Translations under genes and position numbers: made by a program
DNA from: SIG307 sp964609025
Lineage (GTDB): Bacteria; Bacillota; Clostridia; Lachnospirales; Lachnospiraceae
Length of the DNA stretch: 64,000 bases
Reading direction: 5' to 3'
Assembly (NCBI GenBank): GCA_964609025.1
Contig: CAZSQM010000016.1
Location: 1-64,000 of the forward strand
In this document: piece after piece, positions 8,711 to 17,347 of the stretch
Numbering within the stretch: the first letter of the stretch is position 1
Layout of the letters: every line of letters begins with the position of its first letter
Notes under the pieces: model-generated
The model's input: the letters and a program-made list of their open reading frames with translations, nothing else
What the model was told of the DNA's origin: nothing
Databases searched by the model: none

Positions 8711-9388
8711 TTAGATCGCTGCCTGCTTTCGAAACGCCCGCACCACTTCCTCCGGTGTTCCGGCGAGCGGGACTTCCTCCTTGCGGACACTGCCGCTTGG
8801 ATTTCCCAGATACCACCCCGCCTGTAACGGGTGCATTCCGAGGGCTTTTGCGGTTTCCAGTTCCCGGCTGCCGCCGTCGCCCACATAAAGACATTCCTCC
8901 GGGGTTACGTCAAGCTCTCCCATGCACTTCCGAAAAATTTCCGGCTCCGGTTTTCGCATACCGACTTCACAGGAAAGCTGTATCGCATCAAAATACGGGG
9001 TAAGGCAGCTTTTACGGATAGCCTCGGCCTCCTCCCAAAAGCAGTTACTAATCAGACCGATTTTTGCCCCCTGCGCCTTTAAGTCCCGCAGCATTTCAAG
9101 GATACGCTCCTCCACATGACAAAAACACTCCTCCTTGAAGGCGCGGCGTTTCTCGCAAATTCCGGCAATCCGCTCCGGGTGCGGGAACGTCATGTTCTGC
9201 CCGATCCACTCCAGCGCCTCCGAAAAACGCAGTTTCCCTTTGCTGCGCGCTTCTTCCGTCGCATGCCAGAGAGGGTAAAACTCTTCCACAGAAACCCCTA
9301 AATCCCCGGCAATTTCTCTTCCGAAGTAAACAGGGCTGCTGTAAAGCGTCACCAGGGTTTCAAACATATCAAAGATGACCGCTTTCAT
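8711..9388 (-). CDS. HAD-superfamily hydrolase
   Basis: A 226-residue HAD-IA protein with motif I IFDMFETLV (Asp7, second acid replaced by Phe9), motif II LISNC, the lysine in MRKPEPEIF and motif IV YVGDGGSRELETA. As in haloacid-dehalogenase-like members, the second acid of motif I is missing, so phosphatase activity should not be assumed. ATG 9388 follows AAGGAG at good spacing and lies inside the end of the upstream HD-domain gene, giving a 20-base overlap and probable coupling. Substrate unknown; a metabolite-repair role is only a guess. Confidence 0.82.
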   Translation of the reverse strand: MKAVIFDMFETLVTLYSSPVYFGREIAGDLGVSVEEFYPLWHATEEARSKGKLRFSEALEWIGQNMTFPHPERIAGICEKRRAFKEECFCHVEERILEMLRDLKAQGAKIGLISNCFWEEAEAIRKSCLTPYFDAIQLSCEVGMRKPEPEIFRKCMGELDVTPEECLYVGDGGSRELETAKALGMHPLQAGWYLGNPSGSVRKEEVPLAGTPEEVVRAFRKQAAI

Positions 9389-9992
9389 CGCTTTCTCCTT
9401 TTCTTTGCAGCTGGTCGAGATTCTTATCGTAGGCCGGAATGAACTCCGCCAAAAAGCAGTCCGCTTCCGGGAGCTCCATCGCCTGAATGGACGCCCGTGT
9501 GGAAACAAGCGCGCTGTCAAACTCCCGGTTGCCGGTCTTTTGTTCTTCCATACACTTAATGAGCGCGGAAAACTTATCTGCCGCTTTTACGAGCCTCCAA
9601 AGGTATTCCTCTCCCTCCTGTTTAAAGTAAAGGCCGAAGAACTCCTCCCGCAAATCCTCCGGGAGCATGGAAAGAAGCTGCTCCGCCGCCGCGTCCTCAA
9701 TATGATGAAAGACCTCCTGCATCTTCTCGTTATAATATTTCACCGGGGTCGGCATATCCCCCGTAATAATCTCCGTCGTATCGTGGTACATTCCGATTAA
9801 CGCCGCCCGGCTCGCATCCAGCTGCTTTCCGAACCGCTTATTCCCGATGACGCAAAGCATATGGGCAATCATGGCAACCTCCAAAGAATGCTCGCAGATG
9901 TTTTCCGTGCAGGAATTCCGCATCAGCGCCCACCGGTCGATATATTTCATACGCGACATCATCGCGCAAAAGCCGCTCTCCTGTTTCTCCAT
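9369..9992 (-). CDS. yfbR: YfbR-like 5'-nucleotidase, HD domain
   Basis: The 207-residue protein matches YfbR-type 5'-deoxynucleotidases in length and key residues: Arg20-Trp21 after YID, His35 in CEHSLEV, the His70-Asp71 pair in GMYHDTTE, and a later Asp in KAADKFSA. In E. coli YfbR these positions bind a divalent metal and 5'-deoxynucleoside monophosphates. The protein should be soluble and cytoplasmic. ATG 9992 has AGGAGG just upstream. Its 3' end overlaps the HAD gene, so the two probably form an operon linked to nucleotide turnover. Confidence 0.85.
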   Translation of the reverse strand: MEKQESGFCAMMSRMKYIDRWALMRNSCTENICEHSLEVAMIAHMLCVIGNKRFGKQLDASRAALIGMYHDTTEIITGDMPTPVKYYNEKMQEVFHHIEDAAAEQLLSMLPEDLREEFFGLYFKQEGEEYLWRLVKAADKFSALIKCMEEQKTGNREFDSALVSTRASIQAMELPEADCFLAEFIPAYDKNLDQLQRKGESDESGHL

Positions 9993-10062
9993 CGTATCCT
10001 CCTAAAAGCTTACGTATTCTCTAATCTTTCCACCGTGTTTTTGCTTTATAAAATCACACGGC

Positions 10063-10881
10063 CTATCCCAGCGCCACATCCAGTATCATCATAATCAGAA
10101 AACCGATGCCGAACCCAATCGTGCCAAAGTCCGAGGACGCGCCTTTCACGCTTTCCGGCACCAGTTCCTCCACTACCACATAAATCATCGCACCTGCGGC
10201 AAATGCCAGCAGATACGGCAATACCGGGATAATAAGTCCCGAAAGCAACACTGTAACAACTGCCGCAATCGGCTCCACCGCGCCCGATAACGCGCCGCAG
10301 AAAAACGCCTTCCGCCTACTTCCTCCGGTGCTTTTCATCGGCAGGGAAATAATCGCCCCCTCCGGGAAATTCTGTATTGCGATTCCGATGGCAAGCGCGT
10401 AAGCGTCCGCCATTTGAATGCCACCCTCCCCGGCCAGTGCCGCCGCAAATACCACGCCCGCTGCCATGCCCTCCGGTATGTTATGCAGGGTCACCGCAAG
10501 AGTCAGCATCGAAAGGCGCCCCAGTCTGCTGTGCGGTCCCTCCGGGTCGGATTCGTTCATGTGCAGGTGGGGAATCAGGTGGTCCAGCAAAAGCAAAAAT
10601 AAAATACCAAGGGAAAAGCCGACTCCCGCCGGAATAAACGCAGGGGCCGCCCCGCCCTCCGACATTTCAATCGCCGGGATTAACAGCGACCAGACGGACG
10701 CCGCCACCATAACCCCCGCCGCAAACCCTAACAATATCTTTTGCAGCCGTTCTCCCGCAGCTTCCGGCACTTCCGTTACGCCTGCGGATTGTTTTTTCTT
10801 TCGTGTAAACAACACGCACGACGCTCCGAGCGTTGTTCCGAAAAACGGGATGAGCATTCCGAAAATCAACTCTGCTGTCAT
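10063..10881 (-). CDS. ZIP-family metal transporter
   Basis: The 272-residue protein is very hydrophobic with about eight membrane segments. Segment IV carries HNIPEGMAAGVVFA and segment V carries IQNFPEGAII, the metal-binding signatures of the GufA/ZupT branch of ZIP proteins. A His-containing stretch (LIPHLHMNE) lies in the cytoplasmic loop before them. ZIP proteins import zinc, iron or manganese; the metal here cannot be told from sequence. ATG 10881 follows CGGAGG. No metal-regulator site was recognised upstream. Confidence 0.9.
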   Translation of the reverse strand: MTAELIFGMLIPFFGTTLGASCVLFTRKKKQSAGVTEVPEAAGERLQKILLGFAAGVMVAASVWSLLIPAIEMSEGGAAPAFIPAGVGFSLGILFLLLLDHLIPHLHMNESDPEGPHSRLGRLSMLTLAVTLHNIPEGMAAGVVFAAALAGEGGIQMADAYALAIGIAIQNFPEGAIISLPMKSTGGSRRKAFFCGALSGAVEPIAAVVTVLLSGLIIPVLPYLLAFAAGAMIYVVVEELVPESVKGASSDFGTIGFGIGFLIMMILDVALG

Positions 10882-10944
10882 ACAAACCTCCGTTACAACC
10901 TTTCGCTATTCTATCCATATGTCGGAAAAAGAAAATTGCTCCTG

Positions 10945-11637
10945 CTATGCCCCGGAACCGGTCTCCGGCGTCTTCCTTGCAAACAGCGAATCAAACGTAA
11001 AACACTTGTCCAAAAGCTTTCCGAACAGTGCAATCAGCGGTGCGTTGACCGCCGTAATAATTAACGTCCCGATTCCGATGCCTTTCATGCTGTGGTTTAT
11101 TGCAAACGCAAGCAATACGGACAGAAACAGACTTACAATGTCATAGGTCTGCTTCACCGTTGTATTTTTCCAACCGTACCGGTCGGACAGTTCGGTAACT
11201 ACCAGCTCGTAAATCTGTAACGGCAGTTTTGTGCGGAAAAAGAACGCAATCGAAAGTCCTGTCAGCAGCTCGCCTGCCGCGAAGGACACAATGCGGAGCG
11301 CCATCGCTTCATATGGCGCGTTTCCGCCGAAAAGCAGAAACCACCCGTCCAATACAATTCCAAACAAAAACGCTGTCACAAAAGAAAGCAGATACCGGAA
11401 ACGGAACCGCCGGATTACAACGCACAGTAAGAGCAGCAAAACTCCCTGAAAAATATACTCGGAGGTTCCCTGCGTGTACCACGGAAACACCTGAATCAGC
11501 CCGACATGCAGAATGTACGCCGGTGCCGCTATCATCGAAAGTCCGAAGTCCGCCTTTGTCGTAAGGCAGACGCCGAGCGCACAAAGTACGATTCCCAACA
11601 CCCACGCCGCTTCATTCATTTTCCCGATTTTCTTCAT
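10945..11637 (-). CDS. YczE/DUF6198-type integral membrane protein
   Basis: The 230-residue protein has about six hydrophobic segments and begins with the pattern of YczE/YitT-like membrane proteins (VLGIVLCALGVCLTTKADFG, then SMIAAP and a TQGTSEYIFQG segment). The family is widespread in Bacillota and has no settled function; YczE is linked in Bacillus to surfactin production. ATG 11637 has AGGAA upstream; a second ATG six codons later is possible. It sits between a ZIP transporter and a flavoprotein with about 60-base gaps. Confidence 0.75.
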   Translation of the reverse strand: MKKIGKMNEAAWVLGIVLCALGVCLTTKADFGLSMIAAPAYILHVGLIQVFPWYTQGTSEYIFQGVLLLLLCVVIRRFRFRYLLSFVTAFLFGIVLDGWFLLFGGNAPYEAMALRIVSFAAGELLTGLSIAFFFRTKLPLQIYELVVTELSDRYGWKNTTVKQTYDIVSLFLSVLLAFAINHSMKGIGIGTLIITAVNAPLIALFGKLLDKCFTFDSLFARKTPETGSGA

Positions 11638-11706
11638 TTCTTATTCCTGCCTTTGATTTACCGCCTTACCCTTTTCCCTGAAAATACCGTAAAATGTTCT
11701 CCCCGC

Positions 11707-13080
11707 TTAAGCCCCTTCTCCGGTAATATAACGCGCCACATAGACGCCGCTTGCCGAAGCGTGGGACAGGGAATGGGTTACGCCGCTGCAATCGCCGATT
11801 ACAAACAGTCCCTTGTGGTTTGTTTCGAGGTGATTGTCAATCTGCACCTCCATATTGTAAAATTTAACCTCAACGCCGTAAAGCAGGGTATCGTCGTTTG
11901 CCGTACCCGGCGCAATCTTATCCAGCGCATACAGCATCTCGATAATGCCGTCTAAGATACGCTTCGGAATCACAAGACTTAAGTCCCCCGGGGTTGCCGA
12001 AAGGGTCGGGGTAATATAGCCCTCCTCAATCCGGGAAACCGTACTTCTTCTGCCGCGGATTAAATCGCCGAACCGCTGCACGATGACGCCGCCGCCCAGC
12101 ATATTGGAAAGCTTCGCAATGCTTTCGCCGTAACCGTTGCTGTCCTTAAACGGCTCCGAAAAATGCTTCGCCACTAACAGGGCAAAGTTCGTATTTTCGG
12201 TATAACGCGCCGGGTCCTCGTAGCTGTGACCGTTTACCGTAATTATGCCGTTTGTATTTTCGTTTACGACAACGCCCCGCGGATTCATGCAGAAGGTACG
12301 CACCAAATCCTCGAACTTCTCCGTTCGGTAAACGATTTTACTTTCATACAGTTCGTCCGTCAAATGAGAAAAAATCTCCGCCGGAAGCTCTACCCGCACG
12401 CCGATATCCACGCGGTTGGACTTCGTCGGAATCTCCAAATCCCTGCAAACCTGCTCCATCCATTTGCTTCCGCTGCGTCCGGCGGAAATAATACACTTCG
12501 CTCCGGTATAGTTTCCCGCTTTTGTGTAAACTTCATACCCGCCGTCGCAAAGCGCAACCCGCTCCACCGGAGTACAGAAGAAAAAGGTAACCTTTTCCTT
12601 TAGCTCATTATAAAGATTTTCCAGCACAATATAGTTGATATCCGTTCCGAGATGGCGCACAGAGGCGTCCAGAAGATGCAGACTGTTTTCCAGACAAAGC
12701 TTCTTGATTTTCGTATTCGCCGTAGAATACAGCTTCGTTCCCTCGCCGCCGTAGGCAAGGTTAATCTTATCCACATACTCCATCAGTTCAATCGCCGTGC
12801 GCTTTCCGATATACTCATGCAGCGTTCCGCCGAACTGATTCGTAATGTTATATTTGCCGTCCGAAAAAGCTCCCGCGCCGCCGAAGCCGTTCATAATCGC
12901 ACAGCTTTTACAGCCGACACAGGACTTTACCTTTACCCCGTCAATCGGGCACTTTCTGTTTTCCAAAGCATTTCCCGCTTCAAAGATTGCTATCCTTAAC
13001 TCCGGATTTCTTTTCACCAGCTCATAGGCGGAAAAGATTCCTCCCGGTCCCGCTCCGATAATAATTACATCATAATCCAT
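11707..13080 (-). CDS. COG2509-type FAD-dependent oxidoreductase
   Basis: The protein begins MDYDVIIIGAGPGGIFSAYE, a Rossmann FAD-binding GxGxxG motif, and ends with FVIGDCSGVTHSLSHASASG, the second FAD contact. A CxxCKSC cluster follows the dinucleotide fold (about residues 50-60), typical of the uncharacterised COG2509 dehydrogenases. Substrate unknown. The in-frame region upstream extends to a TTG at 13143, but a strong promoter covers 13135-13163, so translation cannot begin there; ATG 13080 is the first sensible start. The AGGAGG in the leader is about 27 bases away, which is too far to be a normal ribosome site. Confidence 0.85.
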   Translation of the reverse strand: MDYDVIIIGAGPGGIFSAYELVKRNPELRIAIFEAGNALENRKCPIDGVKVKSCVGCKSCAIMNGFGGAGAFSDGKYNITNQFGGTLHEYIGKRTAIELMEYVDKINLAYGGEGTKLYSTANTKIKKLCLENSLHLLDASVRHLGTDINYIVLENLYNELKEKVTFFFCTPVERVALCDGGYEVYTKAGNYTGAKCIISAGRSGSKWMEQVCRDLEIPTKSNRVDIGVRVELPAEIFSHLTDELYESKIVYRTEKFEDLVRTFCMNPRGVVVNENTNGIITVNGHSYEDPARYTENTNFALLVAKHFSEPFKDSNGYGESIAKLSNMLGGGVIVQRFGDLIRGRRSTVSRIEEGYITPTLSATPGDLSLVIPKRILDGIIEMLYALDKIAPGTANDDTLLYGVEVKFYNMEVQIDNHLETNHKGLFVIGDCSGVTHSLSHASASGVYVARYITGEGA

Positions 13081-13134
13081 CGTCTTGTACGGCGTTCCCC
13101 AAAACGCCTCCTCCTTTCCGAAGTATCCCTTTCT

Positions 13135-13163
13135 ATTATGCAATATTCAAAAAGGAGTGTCAA
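13135..13163 (-). promoter_or_regulatory. Sigma-A promoter for the FAD oxidoreductase gene
   Basis: TTGACA (13158-13163), a 17-base spacer and CATAAT (13135-13140) match the vegetative consensus at 11 of 12 positions. It lies just past the thiD stop, so the FAD gene is transcribed on its own as well as by any read-through from the thiamine operon. Confidence 0.8.
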
Positions 13164-13176
13164 CACCCGCTTTCAC

Positions 13177-13992
13177 TCAATCTGCCCTTTCAAATTCTTT
13201 TGCAAACTCCCCCGTCAGGTCAAAGGCATGATTCATCGGCCCGCTTCCGTGCCCCAAATCAAGCATGGCGGACAGCGCACCGGAAATATAGTCCTTCGCT
13301 CTTTGCACCGACGTAATCAAATCAAAGCCCTTTGCGAGATTGGACGCAATGGCGCTGGAAAGGGTGCAGCCGGTTCCGTGGGTATTCGGATTGTCGATAC
13401 GCTTTCCGGAAAACCACATAAATCCGCCGTTTGCAAAGAGCAAATCATTGGCGTCATTGACGCTGTGACCGCCCTTACAAAGCACCGCGCAACCGTAGCG
13501 CTCATTGATTGTCTTTGCCGCCGCAAGCATATCCTCCCCGCTGCGAATGGACAGACCGGACAACACCTCTGCCTCCGGAATGTTCGGCGTAAGGAGCGTA
13601 GCAAGCGGCAGCAGTTCCTTTGTCAGGGTGGCTGCCGCCTCCTCTTCTAACAACCTTGCACCGCTGGTTGATACCATAACCGGGTCCACCACAATATTTA
13701 CGGCGGCAAAGGCTCTCAACCGTTCGGCGATTGTTTTAATTAAAGCGGCGGACGCTACCATGCCGATTTTCACGGCATCAGGCCGGATGTCCTCAAAAAC
13801 GGCATTGATTTGCTGCGCCAGGAACGCCGGAGTCACCTCAAAAATTCCCGATATGCCGGTGGTGTTCTGGGCGGTCAGCGCCGTAACCGCGCTCATCGCA
13901 TAAACACCGTTCATTGTCATTGTTTTGATATCCGCCTGAATCCCGGCGCCTCCGCTGGAATCGCTTCCGGCGATTGTTAGTGCTGTTCGCAT
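13177..13992 (-). CDS. thiD: Hydroxymethylpyrimidine/phosphomethylpyrimidine kinase
   Basis: ThiD phosphorylates HMP and HMP-P to HMP-PP for thiamine synthesis. The 271-residue ribokinase-fold protein has TIAGSDSSGGAGIQADIKT at its start, VVDPVMVSTSG in the centre and the anion-hole/catalytic NTHGTGCTLSSAIA near 210. ATG 13992 follows AAGGAG; an upstream in-frame ATG at 14037 has no site and lies inside thiE. It is the last gene of the riboswitch-controlled operon, 22 nt after thiE. Confidence 0.95.
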   Translation of the reverse strand: MRTALTIAGSDSSGGAGIQADIKTMTMNGVYAMSAVTALTAQNTTGISGIFEVTPAFLAQQINAVFEDIRPDAVKIGMVASAALIKTIAERLRAFAAVNIVVDPVMVSTSGARLLEEEAAATLTKELLPLATLLTPNIPEAEVLSGLSIRSGEDMLAAAKTINERYGCAVLCKGGHSVNDANDLLFANGGFMWFSGKRIDNPNTHGTGCTLSSAIASNLAKGFDLITSVQRAKDYISGALSAMLDLGHGSGPMNHAFDLTGEFAKEFERAD

Positions 13993-14014
13993 ACGTATTC
14001 TCCTTGCCTTATAT

Positions 14015-14656
14015 TCACAATGTATTTTCCGAAACAAACTTCCTTTTTAGTTCCTCCGCTGCCAGACGGATATCCTTCGCGGCAAACAAGGCCGATACCA
14101 CGGCAATTCCCTTCATACCGCAACCCTTGATTTCAGAAACATTCTCCAGAGTGATTCCGCCGATGGCAACCGCAGGAACGGAAACCGACGCGCAGATTTC
14201 CTTTAACTGTCCGTTTGTAATCCGAATCGCGTTTTTCTTTGTCGGCGACGGGAACACCGCTCCCACCCCGAGATAATCCGCTCCGTCCGCTTCCGCCTTT
14301 TTCGCCTGCTCTACGGTTTTTGCGGTTGCCCCGATAATAAAATCCTTCCCGACTCTTTTCCTGATTTCGGCCACCGGGCAGTCTTCGATTCCTACATGAA
14401 CGCCGTCCGCGCCGCTTTGCAGCGCAGCTTCTACATTATCATTAATCAGCAACGGCACTCCGTACCGGTGACACAGTTCTTTCATCCGAATGGCTTCCTC
14501 AATCAGAGCTTTTTCATCCAGTTCCTTTTCCCTAAGCTGCACAAGGGTAACGCCGCCCCGCAACGCGTCTTCCACCTGCTCATATAAGGTCTGTCTGCCC
14601 GTCCACGCACGGTCTGTCACCGCGTATAACAATAAATTGTCACTCCGAAACCGCAT
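14015..14656 (-). CDS. thiE: Thiamine-phosphate synthase
   Basis: ThiE joins HMP-PP and thiazole phosphate to thiamine phosphate. The 213-residue TIM barrel has LLYAVTDR at the start, TLVQLREKEL, LLINDNVEAAL, DGVHVG, IIGATAKT, YLGVGAVFPSPTK and VAIGGIT, which are the full set of substrate and pyrophosphate-binding loops. This is the complete ThiE of the two in the operon. ATG 14656 lies inside the end of the upstream paralogue (a 17-base overlap), with GGTGAG close upstream. Confidence 0.95.
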   Translation of the reverse strand: MRFRSDNLLLYAVTDRAWTGRQTLYEQVEDALRGGVTLVQLREKELDEKALIEEAIRMKELCHRYGVPLLINDNVEAALQSGADGVHVGIEDCPVAEIRKRVGKDFIIGATAKTVEQAKKAEADGADYLGVGAVFPSPTKKNAIRITNGQLKEICASVSVPAVAIGGITLENVSEIKGCGMKGIAVVSALFAAKDIRLAAEELKRKFVSENTL

Positions 14657-15260
14657 TTTTCTCACCAGCTTTCTCAAAACTTTTCAGATATTCCCCGACC
14701 TCTTTACAGCACATCAGACCGCTCATAATGCAGGCGCCTTTTGCTCCCGCGGCCCGGACCGAAGCGATATTGGCGCTGTCGATTCCGCCGATGGCATATA
14801 CCGGAACGGAAACGCGTTGACACACGCTCTCCAGAAAAGCAATTCCCCGGGGCGGAACTCCCTTTTTACAATCCGTTGCAAAAACATGTCCGGCCGTGAT
14901 ATAGGTACAGCCTAACGCTTCCGCTTCCGCGGCTTCCTCCGCCGAATGGCAGGACGCACCGATGACCGCAAAGTTCTCCTTTTCTTTCCGGCTCATCTTC
15001 CGCAGAACCGGTAACGGCAGATGGATTGCCTCCGCTTTAAGCCGGATTGCTGCGTTTACAAAGGTATGAAGAATACACGGCACAGAATACCTTTTACAAA
15101 TTTCCGTCACCTGTTTTGCAAGCGCCAGATACGCCTCCTCCGTCAGGTCCTTTTCCCGCAGAATAATCCCTTCCGGTGCGCTTCCCGCAATTTGTTCGAT
15201 TCTGGAAAGAAAATCATCCCCGCAAAGCAGCCGGTTGGTAACACATAAAATATCAGACAT
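14640..15260 (-). CDS. ThiE/TenI-like paralogue
   Basis: A second TIM-barrel protein of 206 residues with the ThiE/TenI fold: ILCVTNR, GIILREKDL, CILHTFVNAA, AIHLPLPVL, IGASCHS, YITAGHVFAT and VYAIGGI. Several ThiE-specific residues differ: the ND of LINDN is replaced by HT, and the SPTK loop is TDCKK. This suggests a TenI-like thiazole tautomerase, which turns the ThiG product into the aromatic thiazole, rather than a second synthase. Start ATG 15260 overlaps thiH by eight bases and has no clear ribosome site, so it is probably translated by coupling. Confidence 0.8.
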   Translation of the reverse strand: MSDILCVTNRLLCGDDFLSRIEQIAGSAPEGIILREKDLTEEAYLALAKQVTEICKRYSVPCILHTFVNAAIRLKAEAIHLPLPVLRKMSRKEKENFAVIGASCHSAEEAAEAEALGCTYITAGHVFATDCKKGVPPRGIAFLESVCQRVSVPVYAIGGIDSANIASVRAAGAKGACIMSGLMCCKEVGEYLKSFEKAGEKNAVSE

Positions 15261-16506
15261 AAAGATAATCATTCAGTACGGGCTGTAAGCCTTCTTCCGC
15301 AATGTCCTTATACATTGTTTCAAAGCTGCGGGCGTCGTTTATTTCAAACTGCTCGTCGCCCTCGGCGCCGTCCGACTCCTTTCCGGTGTACTTGCTTTCA
15401 TGGTCGCCGATACCGGTGGAAACGCCCGCAGAAACCTTGGTAGCGGCAATTTTTACGATACCGTTCCGGAACGCGGCACTCTCACGGGAGGATACCGTAA
15501 TTCCCACAAACGGCAGAAAAATCCGGTAGGCGCAGATAATTTGGCAGAGCTGCTTTTCCCCCACGTCCAAAGGACTGATTTTATCGTTGTTGATAATCGG
15601 ACGCAGACGCGGGCAGGAAAGGGACATTTCCGCCTGCGGATATTTTCTCTGTAAATAATACACATGCAGCGCGCTTGCCAATGCATCCTTACGGAAATCC
15701 GAAAGCCCCAGCAGTGCCGAAAACGCCACGCCGCGCATACCGCCCATTAAAGCTCTTTCCTGCGCTTCAAAGCGATACGGCCATACACGCTTATGACCGA
15801 GCAAATGAAGTGTTTCGTATTTTTCGATATCATAGGTTTCCTGAAATACGGTGACATAGTCTGCGCCGCATTCGTGCAGATAACGGTACTCGTCCGTGTT
15901 GACCGGGTAAATTTCAAGCCCCACCATACGGAAATAGCGACGGGCCAGCTTACACGCCTCACCGATGTATTTCACATCGCTCTGGGCACGGCTTTCCCCG
16001 GTGAGAATAAGAATTTCTTCCATGCCGCTGTCGGCAATCACCTTCATCTCGTGTTCTATCTGCTCTATCGACAGCTTCATGCGGTTAATGTGGTTATAGC
16101 AGTTAAAACCGCAGTAAACGCAATAATTTTCACAGTAATTTGCAATGTAAAGCGGCGTAAACAGGTAAACCGTATTGCCGAAGTGCTTTCTTGTTTCCAT
16201 TCTTGCTTTCTGCGCCATCTGTTCCAAAAACGGTTCCGCCGCCGGCGACAGGAGGGCTTTAAAGTCCTCCACCGAGCAGGTTTCATGCTCTAACGCCGCC
16301 CTTACCTCCCTTGCGGTATAGCGCGAATAGTCGTAAGCGTCCATCTGGGACATAACCTTCTCCCGGATATCGGACGTAATCTGCTCCATCCCCGGCAGAT
16401 ATTCCATATGGTTTTTCCGAAAGGACGGGTCGGTTTCCAGCCTATGCTTTTTTGCAAGCGCCTCTGCGGACAAATGCTCCGAATCGACAAAAAATTGATT
16501 TTCCAT
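15253..16506 (-). CDS. thiH: 2-iminoacetate synthase (radical SAM)
   Basis: ThiH cleaves tyrosine to dehydroglycine (2-iminoacetate) for thiazole assembly. The 417-residue protein has the radical-SAM triad CENYCVYC (Cys125, 129, 132), followed by GESRAQSDVKYI and the C-terminal ISSRES-like VSSRESAAFRN. Using ThiH rather than the oxygen-dependent ThiO fits an anaerobe. It is a little longer than E. coli ThiH, with a longer N-terminus. ATG 16506 has AGAGGTG upstream and follows thiG by 11 nt. Confidence 0.95.
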   Translation of the reverse strand: MENQFFVDSEHLSAEALAKKHRLETDPSFRKNHMEYLPGMEQITSDIREKVMSQMDAYDYSRYTAREVRAALEHETCSVEDFKALLSPAAEPFLEQMAQKARMETRKHFGNTVYLFTPLYIANYCENYCVYCGFNCYNHINRMKLSIEQIEHEMKVIADSGMEEILILTGESRAQSDVKYIGEACKLARRYFRMVGLEIYPVNTDEYRYLHECGADYVTVFQETYDIEKYETLHLLGHKRVWPYRFEAQERALMGGMRGVAFSALLGLSDFRKDALASALHVYYLQRKYPQAEMSLSCPRLRPIINNDKISPLDVGEKQLCQIICAYRIFLPFVGITVSSRESAAFRNGIVKIAATKVSAGVSTGIGDHESKYTGKESDGAEGDEQFEINDARSFETMYKDIAEEGLQPVLNDYLYV

Positions 16507-16517
16507 GTTCTCACCTC

Positions 16518-17291
16518 TTACTCATGCAGGAATCCGGTCAGCGGGTCGGAAGCGGCCGCGCCTCTTACAAGAACCCTGCCCAGCCCGGAAAGGTATGCCT
16601 TTCTTCCTGCCTCGATTGCCTGCCGGAAGGCAGCCGCCATCATCGGGAGGTCGCCCGCCGTCGCAAGGGCGGTATTTGCCATAATCGCAGCAGCACCCAT
16701 TTCCATCGCCTCGCAGGCCTGGGACGGTCTTCCGATACCGGCGTCCACAATAATCGGCAAATCAATCTCGTCAATCAGAATTTGGATAAATTCCCGGGTA
16801 GCAAGCCCTTTATTCGAGCCAATCGGGGAAGCAAGCGGCATAACCGCAGCCGCGCCCGCATTTACTAAATCTCTTGCCGCATTCAGGTCGGGATACATAT
16901 AAGGCATTACCACAAAGCCTTCCTTTGCAAGCACCTCGGTTGCCTTAACCGTTTCCGCATTGTCCGGCAGCAGATACTTTGAGTCGCGCATAATCTCGAT
17001 TTTTACAAAATCACCGCAGCCAAGCTCCCTTGCAAGGCGCGCAATGCGAACCGCCTCCTCGGCATTCCGTGCGCCGGACGTATTCGGGAGCAGGGTTACG
17101 CCCTTCGGGATATAGTCAAGAATATTTTCATGTTCCTTTGTATTGGCGCGGCGTACCGCAAGGGTAATGATTTCCGCACCGGCGTCCCGCACCGCCGCTT
17201 CAATCAGATTCAGGGAATATTTTCCCGAGCCGAGAATAAACCTCGAATGAAATTCGTGCCCCCCGATGATCAATGTGTCGTTTGTCTGCAT
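16518..17291 (-). CDS. thiG: Thiazole synthase
   Basis: ThiG builds the thiazole phosphate ring from DXP, 2-iminoacetate and ThiS thiocarboxylate. The roughly 257-residue barrel begins with the typical LIIGGHEFHSRFILGSGKY and contains TLAVRRAN, LLPNTSGAR, VKIEI, MPLASPIGSNKG, VDAGIGRPS and MANTALATA; the lysine in VKIEI is in the Schiff-base position. The frame is open to an ATG at 17351, but family starts and the GAGGAA upstream favour ATG 17291 (or the adjacent ATG 17294). It lies between thiF and thiH. Confidence 0.95.
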   Translation of the reverse strand: MQTNDTLIIGGHEFHSRFILGSGKYSLNLIEAAVRDAGAEIITLAVRRANTKEHENILDYIPKGVTLLPNTSGARNAEEAVRIARLARELGCGDFVKIEIMRDSKYLLPDNAETVKATEVLAKEGFVVMPYMYPDLNAARDLVNAGAAAVMPLASPIGSNKGLATREFIQILIDEIDLPIIVDAGIGRPSQACEAMEMGAAAIMANTALATAGDLPMMAAAFRQAIEAGRKAYLSGLGRVLVRGAAASDPLTGFLHE

Positions 17292-17347
17292 CATAATTTC
17301 CTCTTTTCTTTTGATGTTCTGTTCCGATTTGTCTTCCACCGCTTTTG

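Noticed and set aside
13081..13143. Upstream TTG start for the FAD oxidoreductase
   Set aside because: A near-perfect promoter -10 covers 13135-13140, so transcription begins downstream of this codon.
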